A DNA stretch of 64,000 nt from Vreelandella maris (GCF_013371085.1 NZ_JABWCV010000015.1:50322-114321); one strand, 5' to 3'; positions 10,447-22,494 are shown, counted from the stretch's first letter. A program made the numbers and translations. The notes: generated by a model not told the origin, from the letters alone.

Positions 10447-12717
10447 ATGGCAGATAAATCAGACTATACAAGAGAGTCACTGCTGTATGGGTCTGATATT
10501 CTGGTGATCTATCGCGACCCGGTTACGCCTCCCAAGCCCGCGCCTGGACAGCCAGGTACACACTCAAACTTTACCCCACGTGAGCCTGAGATATTCATTG
10601 CTGTACTGAGCGATAGTCATATCGTGGCTTTCAACGGCCACGTAGACTTGGGCACTGGGATACGCACAGCGCTCGCTCAAATTGTCGCAGAAGAGCTTAG
10701 CGTCACGTTCGATAGCGTTACCATGGTGCTGGGCAACTCCGTTGAAGCCCCCAACCAAGGCCCCACCATTGCCAGTGCGTCGATTCAGATCACTGCCGAG
10801 CCTTTACGCCGAGCTGCGGCTCAGGCGCGGGAGTATCTATTAACACTGGCAGCAAAGCACTTTGACACCGAGCACTCGCTACTTAGCTGCCAGAACGGCG
10901 CTATTACGCCAAGTGATAATAACCGCTCATCCGTTAGCTTTGGGGAGTTACTGCTAGGCAGCCGCCATGCATTAAAGCTCGCCGATGAGGTGCTGCTTAA
11001 GCCGGTCAGCCATTATACTCTGGTCGGTCAATCGACCTCCCGCGTGGATATACCCGCCAAAGCCACCGGGCAATTGACCTTTATCCACGACTTACGCCTG
11101 CCCGGCATGCTGCATGGGCGAGTGATTCGCCCGCCTTATGTAGGCCATGATAGCGGCGACTTTATTGGCAACAGTTTAATCGCGGTAGATGAAAGCTCTG
11201 TGGCACATTTGCCTGGTGTGGTAAGTGTCGTGGTGGTCGGTGACTTTGTTGGCGTAGTGGCCGAGCGTGAAGAGCAGGCTGCCGCCGCAGCCAAACAACT
11301 AAAGATCCAGTGGCGTTCGATCAAGGGCTTGCCTCAGCTAGACAATATAGAGCAAGCACTGCTCGACCTGCCCAGCAAGCAGCGCATACTCCTCAAAGAG
11401 GGTGATCTGGACAGCGCTCTGGCCACCGCACAACATCCGCTCAATCGTCACTATGTGTGGCCTTTCCAGCTGCATGGCTCCATTGGCCCTTCGTGCTCCG
11501 TCGCCGATGCCAACGAAGATGGCCTTCACGTATGGTCGGGCACCCAAAATCCACACAGCCTGCGCGCCGACCTCGCCCGCCTTACCGGTTTGGACGAAGG
11601 CGTTATCACCATTACCCGCATGGAAACCTCGGGCTGCTATGGCCGCAACTGCGCCGACGACGTGGGTGCCGATGCGGTGCTGCTCTCTCAGGCGGTGGGC
11701 CGTCCTGTCCGCGTGCAACTAACCCGTGAGCAGGAGCACACCTGGGAGCCTAAAGGGGCTGCTCAGTATATGGCCATCCAGGGCGGCTTAAACGCCGATG
11801 GCAGCCCAGCAGGCTATCGCTTTAATACGCGCTACCCCTCTAACAGTGCGCCCACCCTGGCACTACTGCTGACTGGTGCTGCCTCACCGATTGATATCCC
11901 CTTTGAAATGGGTGATCGAACGTCGGTGCCGCCCTACCGCTACCCTCATCGTCAAATAGTGTGCGACGACGTTCCAACCCTGGTGCGTGCCTCCTGGCTG
12001 CGTGGTGTCTCGGCGCTGCCCAGCACCTTCGCCCATGAAAGCTATATTGATGAACTCGCCTACTTGGCGGATGAAGATCCTGTCACCTACCGGTTGCGCT
12101 ACTTAGCCGATAACCGCGCTTGCGAGCTTGTCGAAGCGTTAGCCGAACGTGCGAACTGGAAACCCAGCACCGCCAACGCTAATCCGAGAAACGATGGCGA
12201 GTGGCGCTACGGCCGAGGCTTCGCTTACGCCCAGTACGTGCATAGTAAATTCCCAGGTTTTGGCGCCGCGCTCGCCGCCTGGGTGATTGAACTTAAAGTC
12301 AATGTGAAGAGTGGGCGGGTTGTCGTCGAGAACTTATATGTAGGTCAGGATGCGGGCTTGATGGTGAACCCCGCCGGCGTTCGCCATCAGGTGCATGGCA
12401 ATGTGATCCAGATGCTCAGCCGCACTTTAAAGGAGAGGGTAACCTTTGAGGATGGTTTACCGACCAGCAGAGAATGGGGCGGCTACCCCATTCTGCGTTT
12501 CTCGGAGCTTCCTCCCATCGACGTCATGCTGCTTGATCGCCCTGAACTGCCCCCGCTCGGCGTTGGAGAATCCGCCTCGCTGCCCGGTGCTCCTGCGATT
12601 GCCAATGCGCTTTTTGATGCCACGGGGGTACGTTTTACCCATCCCCCTTTTACCCCTGAGACTATTCGCAACGCAGTTAAAGCCTCCTTTCGACTCCCCA
12701 TGGAGGCAATCAGTTAA
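10447..12717 (+). CDS. nicB: Nicotinate dehydrogenase molybdopterin subunit (intact NicB-type, no cytochrome)
   Basis: A 756-residue molybdopterin-cytosine-dinucleotide subunit of the xanthine dehydrogenase / isoquinoline oxidoreductase family. It carries HVDLGTGIRTALAQIVAEEL near residue 60, and further along METSGCYGRNC and the catalytic GVGESASLPGAPAIANA near the C-terminus, whose Glu is the general base for hydroxylation. It ends about where the cytochrome part of P. putida NicB would begin. It therefore probably works with NicA and the haem-bearing fusion at 2197-5208. The start has GGGAGGCAGAC upstream. The stop overlaps the xdhC-type start (TAATG), consistent with coupled expression of enzyme and maturation factor. 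A different aromatic N-heterocycle as substrate cannot be excluded. Confidence 0.82.
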   Translation: MADKSDYTRESLLYGSDILVIYRDPVTPPKPAPGQPGTHSNFTPREPEIFIAVLSDSHIVAFNGHVDLGTGIRTALAQIVAEELSVTFDSVTMVLGNSVEAPNQGPTIASASIQITAEPLRRAAAQAREYLLTLAAKHFDTEHSLLSCQNGAITPSDNNRSSVSFGELLLGSRHALKLADEVLLKPVSHYTLVGQSTSRVDIPAKATGQLTFIHDLRLPGMLHGRVIRPPYVGHDSGDFIGNSLIAVDESSVAHLPGVVSVVVVGDFVGVVAEREEQAAAAAKQLKIQWRSIKGLPQLDNIEQALLDLPSKQRILLKEGDLDSALATAQHPLNRHYVWPFQLHGSIGPSCSVADANEDGLHVWSGTQNPHSLRADLARLTGLDEGVITITRMETSGCYGRNCADDVGADAVLLSQAVGRPVRVQLTREQEHTWEPKGAAQYMAIQGGLNADGSPAGYRFNTRYPSNSAPTLALLLTGAASPIDIPFEMGDRTSVPPYRYPHRQIVCDDVPTLVRASWLRGVSALPSTFAHESYIDELAYLADEDPVTYRLRYLADNRACELVEALAERANWKPSTANANPRNDGEWRYGRGFAYAQYVHSKFPGFGAALAAWVIELKVNVKSGRVVVENLYVGQDAGLMVNPAGVRHQVHGNVIQMLSRTLKERVTFEDGLPTSREWGGYPILRFSELPPIDVMLLDRPELPPLGVGESASLPGAPAIANALFDATGVRFTHPPFTPETIRNAVKASFRLPMEAIS

Positions 12718-13685
12718 TGCACCACCTTGATCTGCAGGTTATCGAACGCGCGTTGAAATGGGCCAATCAGGGGCTGACCGTTTGGCTCTGCACGGTTTTG
12801 AAAACCTTCGGCTCATCCCCCAGAGAACCGGGTGCCATGCTTGTCGCTTGTTCGACGGGAGACTATCTGGGATCACTGTCGGGTGGCTGTGTGGAAGAAG
12901 ATTTTATCGCCCGACTGCAACGAGGCGAGTTTGACCAACCCGCCCAACGGATAATGTATGGCGGCGACGACAGCTCAACCACTGTTCGCTTGCCCTGCGG
13001 CGGCAGTCTGGAGGTGCTCGTTGAACAATTGGCCCCCTCTGCCGACAACCTCGTTCACCTTGAAGTGATGCATGCCACCTTGCTGGGCCGACAGCCGCTC
13101 ACTCGCTGTATCTCATTGTCCGATGGGCGCAAGCGCTTCAACCCATCCACATTGTCAGAACCTGCCGTTACTTTTGATGCCACCAGCGTCAATGTCCGCA
13201 TTGGCCCAGCGCTACGGCTGATCATTGCCGGCATCTCTTCGGTCACTTCGCCCTGCGCCCTGTTTGCCCAATCGCTCGGTTTTGAAGTCATTGTCTGCGA
13301 CCCCAACGATGATGCTCGCAAGAATTTCGACGTGCCTGGCGTGGAAGTGCAAGCGGTACTGCCTTCCGTTTTTATCGCCTCGGGCGGCTGCCATGTCAAT
13401 ACAGCAGTGGTCGCGTTGACTCATGATCCGCGTATTGATGACCTGGCGATGATCGAAGCCGTCCGCACGGAGGCGTTTTACATTGGCGTGATGGGGTCTC
13501 AGCAAACGTCGCAACAGCGAGCAGCACGGCTATTGCGCTCCGGTGGCCTGAAAGACACTCAGCTGGAAAGGATTACCATGCCTATTGGTCTCAATTTAGG
13601 CAGCAAAACACCGTCCGAGATTGCATTAGCAGTCATGGCCGATATTGTGCGTCTTTATCGTGGAAAAAACCGACATGAGCTGTAG
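12717..13685 (+). CDS. XdhC/CoxI-family molybdenum cofactor maturation protein
   Basis: A 322-residue XdhC-type chaperone. The N-terminal XdhC/CoxI domain has TVLKTFGSSPREPGA and GSLSGGCVEED; the C-terminal Rossmann-like domain has VVALTHDPRIDDLAM and YIGVMGSQQTSQQRAARL. Such proteins bind sulfurated Mo-cofactor and insert it into a partner of the xanthine dehydrogenase family. It starts within the stop of the NicB-type gene, so its client is almost certainly that subunit. The fusion at 2197 does not appear able to hold the cofactor. Length is usual. Confidence 0.88.
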   Translation: MHHLDLQVIERALKWANQGLTVWLCTVLKTFGSSPREPGAMLVACSTGDYLGSLSGGCVEEDFIARLQRGEFDQPAQRIMYGGDDSSTTVRLPCGGSLEVLVEQLAPSADNLVHLEVMHATLLGRQPLTRCISLSDGRKRFNPSTLSEPAVTFDATSVNVRIGPALRLIIAGISSVTSPCALFAQSLGFEVIVCDPNDDARKNFDVPGVEVQAVLPSVFIASGGCHVNTAVVALTHDPRIDDLAMIEAVRTEAFYIGVMGSQQTSQQRAARLLRSGGLKDTQLERITMPIGLNLGSKTPSEIALAVMADIVRLYRGKNRHEL

Positions 13686-13818
13686 CTATATAAAGTCATT
13701 AGCGATAAAGCAGGCAAGCTAGGCCGCTTTAGTTATTTTAAACTATAATTTTTGCTGCCTCTTTTTAGGTAAAAATAACGATTAAATTAAAAAAGATGTG
13801 ACAAAAAATATTTTAGAT

Positions 13819-13845
13819 TTAAGTTTAAATATTAGCAGCCGTTAA
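13819..13845 (+). promoter_or_regulatory. FliA (sigma-28) type promoter before chemoreceptor gene
   Basis: TTAAGTTT, an 11-base spacer, then GCCGTTAA. The flagellar sigma-28 consensus is TAAAGTTT-N11-GCCGATAA, so the spacing is exact and only three of sixteen positions differ. It lies 106 bases before the chemoreceptor start. Confidence 0.7.
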
Positions 13846-13950
13846 TAAGTAGCGGTAGTAAGAGAACTTCCAGGGAACCATAAAACAGCCAGAGCCCGGC
13901 ACTGCCTTATCGACAGTACCCTGCTACTGGCCAACACATCGAGGCAACAA

Positions 13951-15936
13951 ATGAAAAAAATTTCTCGTCTCTCACTGACGCAGAAACTGCTGGCTGCTGT
14001 CGCCATTCCGCTGTTAGCGGTGGCTGTCATTCTGGGTATTGTCGTCAATCAACAGTTGAACCGGGCAGTCACTGATCTGGTGGAAAATGCCAGTACCAAA
14101 CAGGTAGAAGCACGGGCAGATGAGATCAGCCGTTGGGTTGAAGGCCACCGCGATTGGATCGCCGTATTGGCTCAAGACGAGCGGCTGGCGGCGGACATTC
14201 CCATCAACGATCATCTGGACTGGCTGGCAAAACGCCACCCTGCCGGAACCACCATCGAATCACTATTTTTTAGCAATGCCTCTGGTGCTACTTTGACCCA
14301 CGCGGGCGTGGAGCTGGATGTCACGGAGCGCTCCTATTTCAAGACACTGGTTACCGAGGGCACCAGCGATAGTCTGCTGATTGATCCGGTGGTGTCGATG
14401 GTGAGCGGCCTGCCCACTGCGATCGTGGCCGACACGGTCTTCGATGATCGCGGCAATCGGGTGGGCCTGCTGGGCATGACCGTTTCCATGGCGGCGGTCT
14501 CTGATATCACCTCGGCCATTGATGTCGGGGAAGGTAGCTACGGGTGGATGATCGATAGCCAAGGGCAGGTCATCGCCCACCCTGATGAAGCAGCACGAAT
14601 GACGCTGAACTTCACCGATGCCGACCAGCATGGTTACCAGGGAATGGATGGCCTGAGCCAGGAAATGCTGAATGGAACCGCCGGGTCCGGCGTGGTCACA
14701 CTGCCTAACGGGCAACAGGACGCCATCATGTGGAGCCCGGTAGAAGGAACCTCATGGGTAGTCGGCGTCAATGTGCCTGTCAGCACCTTCACCGCGGTTA
14801 CCAGCGACCTGCTTCAATCACTACTCATTGCTGGTGCGCTGCTGCTTATCCTCTTGTTGGTCATCGTGGCCTTCGCGGCTCGACGCGCGCTCGCACCGAT
14901 CAAGCAGACGGCCAATGCCATGGCGGATATTGCCCAGGGCAAAGGTGATTTGACACGGCGCCTGGAAGCCAAGACGCAGGATGAAATTGGCGACCTCGCC
15001 CATGGCTTCAATGCCTTTGTGGAACGTATGCAGTCCACACTTCAGGAAGTACGCCAAAACGCGCGCACGGTATTATCGGACGCTAGCGATATGGCCGATG
15101 GTACGCAGGAGCTTTCATCGCGTACCGAACAAGCAGCCGCCAACCTTCAGGAAACCTCCGCTTCCATGGAGCAAATCCACTCCACAGTGGCGCACACTTC
15201 TCAGGCCTCTGAACAAGCCAATAGCCTTGCACTAGAGGCTGCCAATGCCTCTGAACGTGGCACTGAATCCATGAACCAGATGGAAGCCAAGATGGCGGCC
15301 ATCAGTGATTCGGCCAACAAGATCAGCGATATCATTGGCTTGATTGATTCGATTGCGTTCCAGACCAATATATTGGCACTCAACGCTTCGGTAGAGGCCG
15401 CCCGTGCCGGTGAACAGGGCCGCGGGTTTGCCGTGGTCGCCAGCGAAGTGCGCACCCTCGCCAGTCGCTCGGCTTCTGCTGCTCACGATATTCGTGCGTT
15501 GATCGATATGTCCGTTAGCCACTCAAAAGAAGGCGGCGACATCGTCAAGGCAGCGGCTGAGCGAATGCAGGAGATCCGCCACAGTGTCACCCAGGTATCT
15601 GATGTGATTGCCGAAATTGCCGCAGGTGCACGAGAGCAGACAACCGGTATCCAGCAGGTCAACACCGCCGTGGCAGAGATGGATATGATGACCCAGCAGA
15701 ATGCCGCCATGGTCAGCCAAAGTGCAAACCTTGCCGCTTCCATGCGTGACAACGCCCGCAGTCTGGATCAGTTAATGAGCGAGTTTGTGCTCAGTGATGG
15801 CGCCACCGAGAACTCAGCACTGCCCTATACGGCAGCGCATCAAGCACGCGCAAAGACTTCTTTACCCCAAGCATCTAGCCACCGCCCACAGGCCGCCCAG
15901 CAAAAGCATGAAGTAGCGGAGTGGGAAGAGTTCTAA
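13951..15936 (+). CDS. Methyl-accepting chemotaxis protein with double-Cache sensor
   Basis: A 661-residue inner-membrane chemoreceptor. A transmembrane segment at about 12-32 is followed by a periplasmic region to about 285 with double-Cache features (ERSYFKTLV, GMTVSMAAVSDI, GWMIDSQGQVIAHPD). Then come a second transmembrane segment, a HAMP domain, and the signalling domain with the conserved hairpin tip (IAFQTNILALNASVEAARAG). The last five residues, EWEEF, resemble the CheR/CheB tether pentapeptide NWETF, indicating a receptor that is itself efficiently adapted. It has its own FliA-type promoter and a terminator follows. Its place beside the nic cluster suggests nicotinate or related acids as ligand, but the ligand is not shown by the sequence. 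Confidence 0.93.
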   Translation: MKKISRLSLTQKLLAAVAIPLLAVAVILGIVVNQQLNRAVTDLVENASTKQVEARADEISRWVEGHRDWIAVLAQDERLAADIPINDHLDWLAKRHPAGTTIESLFFSNASGATLTHAGVELDVTERSYFKTLVTEGTSDSLLIDPVVSMVSGLPTAIVADTVFDDRGNRVGLLGMTVSMAAVSDITSAIDVGEGSYGWMIDSQGQVIAHPDEAARMTLNFTDADQHGYQGMDGLSQEMLNGTAGSGVVTLPNGQQDAIMWSPVEGTSWVVGVNVPVSTFTAVTSDLLQSLLIAGALLLILLLVIVAFAARRALAPIKQTANAMADIAQGKGDLTRRLEAKTQDEIGDLAHGFNAFVERMQSTLQEVRQNARTVLSDASDMADGTQELSSRTEQAAANLQETSASMEQIHSTVAHTSQASEQANSLALEAANASERGTESMNQMEAKMAAISDSANKISDIIGLIDSIAFQTNILALNASVEAARAGEQGRGFAVVASEVRTLASRSASAAHDIRALIDMSVSHSKEGGDIVKAAAERMQEIRHSVTQVSDVIAEIAAGAREQTTGIQQVNTAVAEMDMMTQQNAAMVSQSANLAASMRDNARSLDQLMSEFVLSDGATENSALPYTAAHQARAKTSLPQASSHRPQAAQQKHEVAEWEEF

Positions 15937-15957
15937 CCCCCCTCATAAGAAACGCCA

Positions 15958-15984
15958 AAGGCACCCGTTTGGGTGCCTTTTTTC
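15958..15984 (+). terminator. Intrinsic terminator after chemoreceptor gene
   Basis: AAGGCACCC, loop GTTT, GGGTGCCTT and a following T-run. A strong rho-independent terminator 21 bases beyond the stop codon. Confidence 0.9.
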
Positions 15985-16012
15985 TTAATGCTAGTCTGAT
16001 AGCGTGCGGGCG

Positions 16013-17050
16013 TTACTCCATATGCAAAAGCGTATAAAGCGCTTCGCTGGCATGGCGTTCATCACGCTCGTCGATGCTGCCCACGCCCATTTCACGGTCA
16101 TTGTCGTACACCACAAAGACACGCTCATGATCCAGCACGGCCAACCCTTCAGCCTTGTGCTCGAATTCAAACGGGGAGCCATCCATCCCACGGACCAAGG
16201 CAGGTGGCTCGCCAGTGGTGAGGTTATCCAGCTCCATCAGCCATAGGTAGCCACCAATGCGGGCGACGTTATCGACCTCCGTCTCAAAACTGGTCATCAG
16301 ATAAAGCCGGTGGTGGTAAGGGTCATACTCAAGGCTCGACAACCCGCACTCAATCGCTACCCCTTCATGATCAGTCGGTTCAAAAGCGTAAAGTTCGCGC
16401 AACTCATCGATAAACTCGAGATTGCCAGACGCATTTACCACATAGTGGGCACCCACTACACGGCTCACATAGGAGAAGTCATCATGACGCTGCCCCTGCT
16501 CGCGTACGCCGAAAAGCAGCAGCCCATCGCCTCGCTCGCCCGGCACTGCCGCCAGCCCTTCAATCTTGTAGTAAGGTAAGCCTATCGCATGGTTCAGCTT
16601 ATTGCGTAACTCCAACGACCCTTCAACCCCGTCACGGGGGTCAGGGTCCACCGCCTGGGCTTTTTCAGGCTCGCCCAGCGGCCAGATCAATAGATGGTTA
16701 TAAGCATTCAGGTCATGGGTCACATCATCGATGCGATCAAAACCCGTCGTGGCCAATACATGCTTACCATCGGCGGTCAGTGCAAAGTCTTCATACTTCA
16801 CCGCGCGCTTAATCAGCGGCGTTGTAAAATACTCAAGCTGCGAATCATCCGGCCTGTCATCCGTCATGGGCAAGGCAAAGACCGCGGAACGATGCTCTCC
16901 TGGAATCGGCTTATCGCTGGCCAGCAGTAACCGCTCACCGTCGTACATAACGGCCGACACTTCGGCATTGGCGAGCTTTCCCTGCTCATCGCGCAGGCCA
17001 ACGGGGAAGCAGTGAATACTGCCCTGCTGCAAGATTCTGGCTTTCTGCAT
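16013..17050 (-). CDS. Uncharacterised beta-propeller-like protein
   Basis: A 345-residue protein that I do not recognise as a named family. It shows repeated short strand-rich segments typical of a beta-propeller (LLLASDKPIPGE, FALTADGKHVLATTG, LLLFGVREQG, LYLMTSFETEVD, VFVVYDNDREMG). There is a phytase/esterase-like IEGLAAVPGE and KAEGLAVLD. There is no signal peptide, so it is probably cytoplasmic. The start at 17050 (MQKARI) has AAGGAGTATAACG upstream; an earlier in-frame ATG at 17074 is less likely. It converges with the chemoreceptor and is about 170 bases downstream of the katG stop. Function unknown. Confidence 0.75.
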   Translation of the reverse strand: MQKARILQQGSIHCFPVGLRDEQGKLANAEVSAVMYDGERLLLASDKPIPGEHRSAVFALPMTDDRPDDSQLEYFTTPLIKRAVKYEDFALTADGKHVLATTGFDRIDDVTHDLNAYNHLLIWPLGEPEKAQAVDPDPRDGVEGSLELRNKLNHAIGLPYYKIEGLAAVPGERGDGLLLFGVREQGQRHDDFSYVSRVVGAHYVVNASGNLEFIDELRELYAFEPTDHEGVAIECGLSSLEYDPYHHRLYLMTSFETEVDNVARIGGYLWLMELDNLTTGEPPALVRGMDGSPFEFEHKAEGLAVLDHERVFVVYDNDREMGVGSIDERDERHASEALYTLLHME

Positions 17051-17161
17051 CGTTATACTCCTTGGAAAGGTCACTTCTACTGACAGCGTCAGGGCGAGAA
17101 AACTCCCGCCTCAAAAACGCCATGCTGTTAAGCAATCGATGGTCACCCTATCAGCAAGTAA

Positions 17162-17191
17162 TAAAAAACCCGCATCTTTCGATGCGGGCTT
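17162..17191 (-). terminator. Intrinsic terminator after katG
   Basis: Reading leftwards: AGCCCGCATC, loop GAAA, GATGCGGGTT then TTTTTAT. It lies about 30 bases beyond the katG stop codon. Confidence 0.88.
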
Positions 17192-17218
17192 GGGTAGAGA
17201 CGTAACGCTTAGTGTTGG

Positions 17219-19384
<2,166 letters not shown>

Positions 19385-19595
19385 TCACTTTATTTTGTGT
19401 TAGCTGCTTTTTTCTTGGTGGCGCTCGCTTTCGAACTACCAAGTCAACTGACGTTGAGCGTCCCGAACAGTGCCTTTGCTACTAGTACGGACGCATCATG
19501 AACTTGGTACTTTTTAAAGCAGTTCCCTTATAGCCACAATTTACTTTTTGCGACTGCTCCAATAGTTTTTACCCATCGCACTCTGCTTCACCTAA

Positions 19596-20600
19596 CTAAA
19601 CGGTGAATTCTTCTGTATCGATATCCGCCTGCTGCGCCTCGCTATAACGGGCACCCACGACTTGGTCGGGCGTCATCATGGCATCCAACTGCTGCATTGC
19701 GGTGACATCCAGGCGCAGCGATTCCGCCGCTAAGTTTTCCCGCATATGATCAGGCGAGCGGGTACCCGGAATGGGAATAATGTCGTCGCCTTTGGCCTTC
19801 AACCAAGCCAGTGCCAGCTGCCCCGGCGATCCGCTCAAGGCCTGCGCCAGCGCCGCAAGGCGTTTAAATAGTTTTATATTATGCGGGTAGTTCTCGGCGC
19901 TGAAGCGCGGCATATTACGGCGCATATCGCCCTCTTCAAGGCGCGCGGGATCTTGAATGGCGCCGGTTAAGAAGCCTCGCCCCAGAGGACTAAATGCGAC
20001 CATGGCCGCGCCCACCTCTCGGCACGCATCGATCAGGGCGATTTCAGGGTTGCGCGTCCACAGCGAATACTCCGACTGCACGGCGGCGATAGGATATTCA
20101 GCTGCCGCACGGCGCAATGTTAGCGCAGAGATTTCCGACAACCCCACGCCTCCAATTTTGCCCTCTTCCATCAAGCGCCCTAGCGCGCCGACGCTCTCTT
20201 CAATGGGGACCTGGCGATCCAAGCGGTGCAGGTAGTAGAGATCCAAATGATCGGTACGCAGGCGCGCAAGGCTTGCTTCGCACTGTTTGCGCAGTGTTGC
20301 CGGGCGGCCGTCAATAACGCGTTTGCCTGACTCAGGGTCCATCGCCATGCCGCATTTACTGGCCAGAAAGAGCTGATGCCGCTTGCCCTCCAAAGCGCGC
20401 CCGACCACTTTCTCATTGGCTGTGGCGCCGTACAGGGTGGCAGTGTCAAAGTGGCGATAGCCCATCTCAAACGCCTCATCCAACGCTCGTATGGCCGCGT
20501 TTTCAGGCACGATGCTGCCATAACCGTGGGAGAGGTTCATACAGCCCAGGCCAATAGACGGGGCATTAACAGCATTAAGGCGTTGGAAAAAACTCGTCAT
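19596..20600 (-). CDS. Aldo/keto reductase
   Basis: An NADPH-dependent aldo/keto reductase of 334 residues, of the YakC/AKR13-like type. HFDTATLYG carries the catalytic Asp and Tyr, FLASKCG the Lys, and LDLYYLHRLD the His. IPIPGTRSPDHMREN forms the cofactor-binding end. The start at 20600 (MTSFFQRL) is chosen because CCAGGAGTTGCT lies just before it; an upstream in-frame start at 20648 would overlap the ABC transporter gene. It lies 31 bases after that gene, so the two may share a transcript. Substrate unknown. Confidence 0.9.
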   Translation of the reverse strand: MTSFFQRLNAVNAPSIGLGCMNLSHGYGSIVPENAAIRALDEAFEMGYRHFDTATLYGATANEKVVGRALEGKRHQLFLASKCGMAMDPESGKRVIDGRPATLRKQCEASLARLRTDHLDLYYLHRLDRQVPIEESVGALGRLMEEGKIGGVGLSEISALTLRRAAAEYPIAAVQSEYSLWTRNPEIALIDACREVGAAMVAFSPLGRGFLTGAIQDPARLEEGDMRRNMPRFSAENYPHNIKLFKRLAALAQALSGSPGQLALAWLKAKGDDIIPIPGTRSPDHMRENLAAESLRLDVTAMQQLDAMMTPDQVVGARYSEAQQADIDTEEFTV

Positions 20601-20631
20601 AGCAACTCCTGGCGTTAACAAAATAATTTCA

Positions 20632-22395
20632 TCATCTTTCACCGCCAAACTGCAGCGCAGCTAAGTGGCGATAGAGTGGGCTGGTGGTGATCAATTCGTC
20701 GTGGGTGCCCGCCGCGATTAGCTTTCCACCATCAAGCACTAGCAAGCGGTCGGCAGCAATAACGGTGGCGAGCCGATGGGCGATCACAATACTGGTGCGC
20801 CCCACCATCAGTCGATCCAGCGCCTGCTGTACCAGCCGCTCGCTTTCCGCATCCAAGGCGCTGGTGGCTTCATCCAACAACAACACGGCAGGATTTTTAA
20901 GCAGCGCCCGAGCAATAGCCAGCCGCTGGCGCTGGCCGCCGGAGAGCTGCACGCCACCGGGGCCAAGGGGCGTATCAAAGCCCTGGGGGAGCGCTTCGAT
21001 AAAATCGAGGGCGCTGGCATCCTGAGCGGCGATGCGCAGCCGCTCATTGTCCGCATCAGGGTCGCCATAGCGAAGATTATCGGCCACCGAGCCACTAAAC
21101 AGCACCGGGTCCTGGGCAACCAGCCCCATGGCGCGCCGTAATGCAGCAAGGTCTAAGTAACGGACATCGATCCCATCCAGCGTTATACGCCCTTGGCTGG
21201 GGTCATAAAAGCGCAGCAGCAGTGCCAACAGGGTGCTTTTACCCGCGCCTGATGGGCCCACCACCGCTACCCGTTCTCCCGGCTGAATATGCAGATCAAA
21301 GCCGTCGAGCGCTGGCGTTTCCCGGCCGGGGTAGGTGAAGCTGACGTTCTCCAGCACAATGTCACCTTGTGATGGCATTGGAAGAAGATGGGGATTCGCT
21401 GGTGACTGGATAGCGGGCTGAGTATCGAGCAGCTCCAATAAGCGTTCCGCCGCCCCTGCCGCACGCTGCACATCTCCCGCGACTTCAGCCAAGGTGGCGA
21501 TAGCCCCCGCTGCCAGCACGGCATAAAAAATAAACGCCGACAGCTCGCCCGCGCTCATGGTGCCATCTAACACCGCCTGACCACCCTGCCAGAGCATTAA
21601 GCCAACCGCCGTAAACACCACTAGCATGGCGATCCCGGTCAACCAGGCACGCTGCTGGGTGCGCTCAACAGCGCTGCCGAACGCCTGCTCCACGCGCTGA
21701 CCGTAGTGGGTTTTATCCGCCGCTTCATGGGTAAACGCCTGGAGGGTTCGAATACCACTCAGCGCCTCCTCGGCATAGCGGCCCAGTTCGGCCACGCGAT
21801 CCTGGCTGGTGCGCGAAAGTCGCCGCACCCGCCGGCCGTACCACACGATGGGCAAGAGCGTCGCCGGAATCCCGACCAGCACCATCGCCGAGAGCCACGG
21901 TTGGGTGATCAGCATTAGCACCACGGCGCCTACCAGCATGACCAGATTACGCAGCGCCAGCGAGACCGAAGAGCCAAACAGGCTCTGCAGTACGCTGGTA
22001 TCCGCGGTTAATCGTGAGGCTATTTCCCCCGCGGCACGGCCGTCGCTTGCGCTCTCAAAAAAGCTGGGCTCCAGGGTGAGTAAATGATCGAACACCCGCT
22101 GGCGTAGGTCGGCAGCCAAACGCTCGCCAATCCAGGTCACTTGGTAGTAACGCAGCGCGGAAGCGAACGCCAACACCGTTACTACCACCAGCATCAACAC
22201 CAGCGCTTGGCCTAGCGCCTGTGCATCGGCATCTAAAAAGCCGCGATCAATGACTAACCGCAGCCCGTTGCCTAGCAGCAGTACGCTGCCTGAGGCCAAT
22301 AACAGCGCCAGACCCGCCAGGGCCAAACGTAGCCGATAAGGACGTAGCAGCCCCAGCAAGCGCAACAGCACGCGGGGATTAGGGCGTTGATTCAT
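20632..22395 (-). CDS. ABC exporter, fused membrane and ATPase domains (MsbA-like)
   Basis: A half-transporter of 587 residues. The N-terminal ABC-type-1 membrane domain has six predicted helices to about residue 310. The nucleotide-binding domain follows, with Walker A GPSGAGKST, signature LSGGQRQRLAIARAL and Walker B LLLDEATSALD followed by the H-loop IVIAHRLAT. It would act as a homodimer; lipid, peptide or drug export are all possible. It is not certain to be MsbA itself, because no lpxK follows. The next gene on the same strand is the aldo/keto reductase. Confidence 0.92.
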   Translation of the reverse strand: MNQRPNPRVLLRLLGLLRPYRLRLALAGLALLLASGSVLLLGNGLRLVIDRGFLDADAQALGQALVLMLVVVTVLAFASALRYYQVTWIGERLAADLRQRVFDHLLTLEPSFFESASDGRAAGEIASRLTADTSVLQSLFGSSVSLALRNLVMLVGAVVLMLITQPWLSAMVLVGIPATLLPIVWYGRRVRRLSRTSQDRVAELGRYAEEALSGIRTLQAFTHEAADKTHYGQRVEQAFGSAVERTQQRAWLTGIAMLVVFTAVGLMLWQGGQAVLDGTMSAGELSAFIFYAVLAAGAIATLAEVAGDVQRAAGAAERLLELLDTQPAIQSPANPHLLPMPSQGDIVLENVSFTYPGRETPALDGFDLHIQPGERVAVVGPSGAGKSTLLALLLRFYDPSQGRITLDGIDVRYLDLAALRRAMGLVAQDPVLFSGSVADNLRYGDPDADNERLRIAAQDASALDFIEALPQGFDTPLGPGGVQLSGGQRQRLAIARALLKNPAVLLLDEATSALDAESERLVQQALDRLMVGRTSIVIAHRLATVIAADRLLVLDGGKLIAAGTHDELITTSPLYRHLAALQFGGER

Positions 22396-22464
22396 GGAAA
22401 TAAATGCTCAACAAAGAGAGGCAGTACTCGACCATAGCAGGAGTGCCATTGCCATGCACAGAAT

Positions 22465-22494
22465 CAAAAAAGCCCGCGATCTCTCGCGGGCTCA
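22465..22494 (-). terminator. Intrinsic terminator after pntB
   Basis: Reading leftwards: GAGCCCGCGAGAGATCGCGGGCTTTTTTG, a GC-rich stem followed by a T-run, 24 bases beyond the pntB stop codon. Confidence 0.88.
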
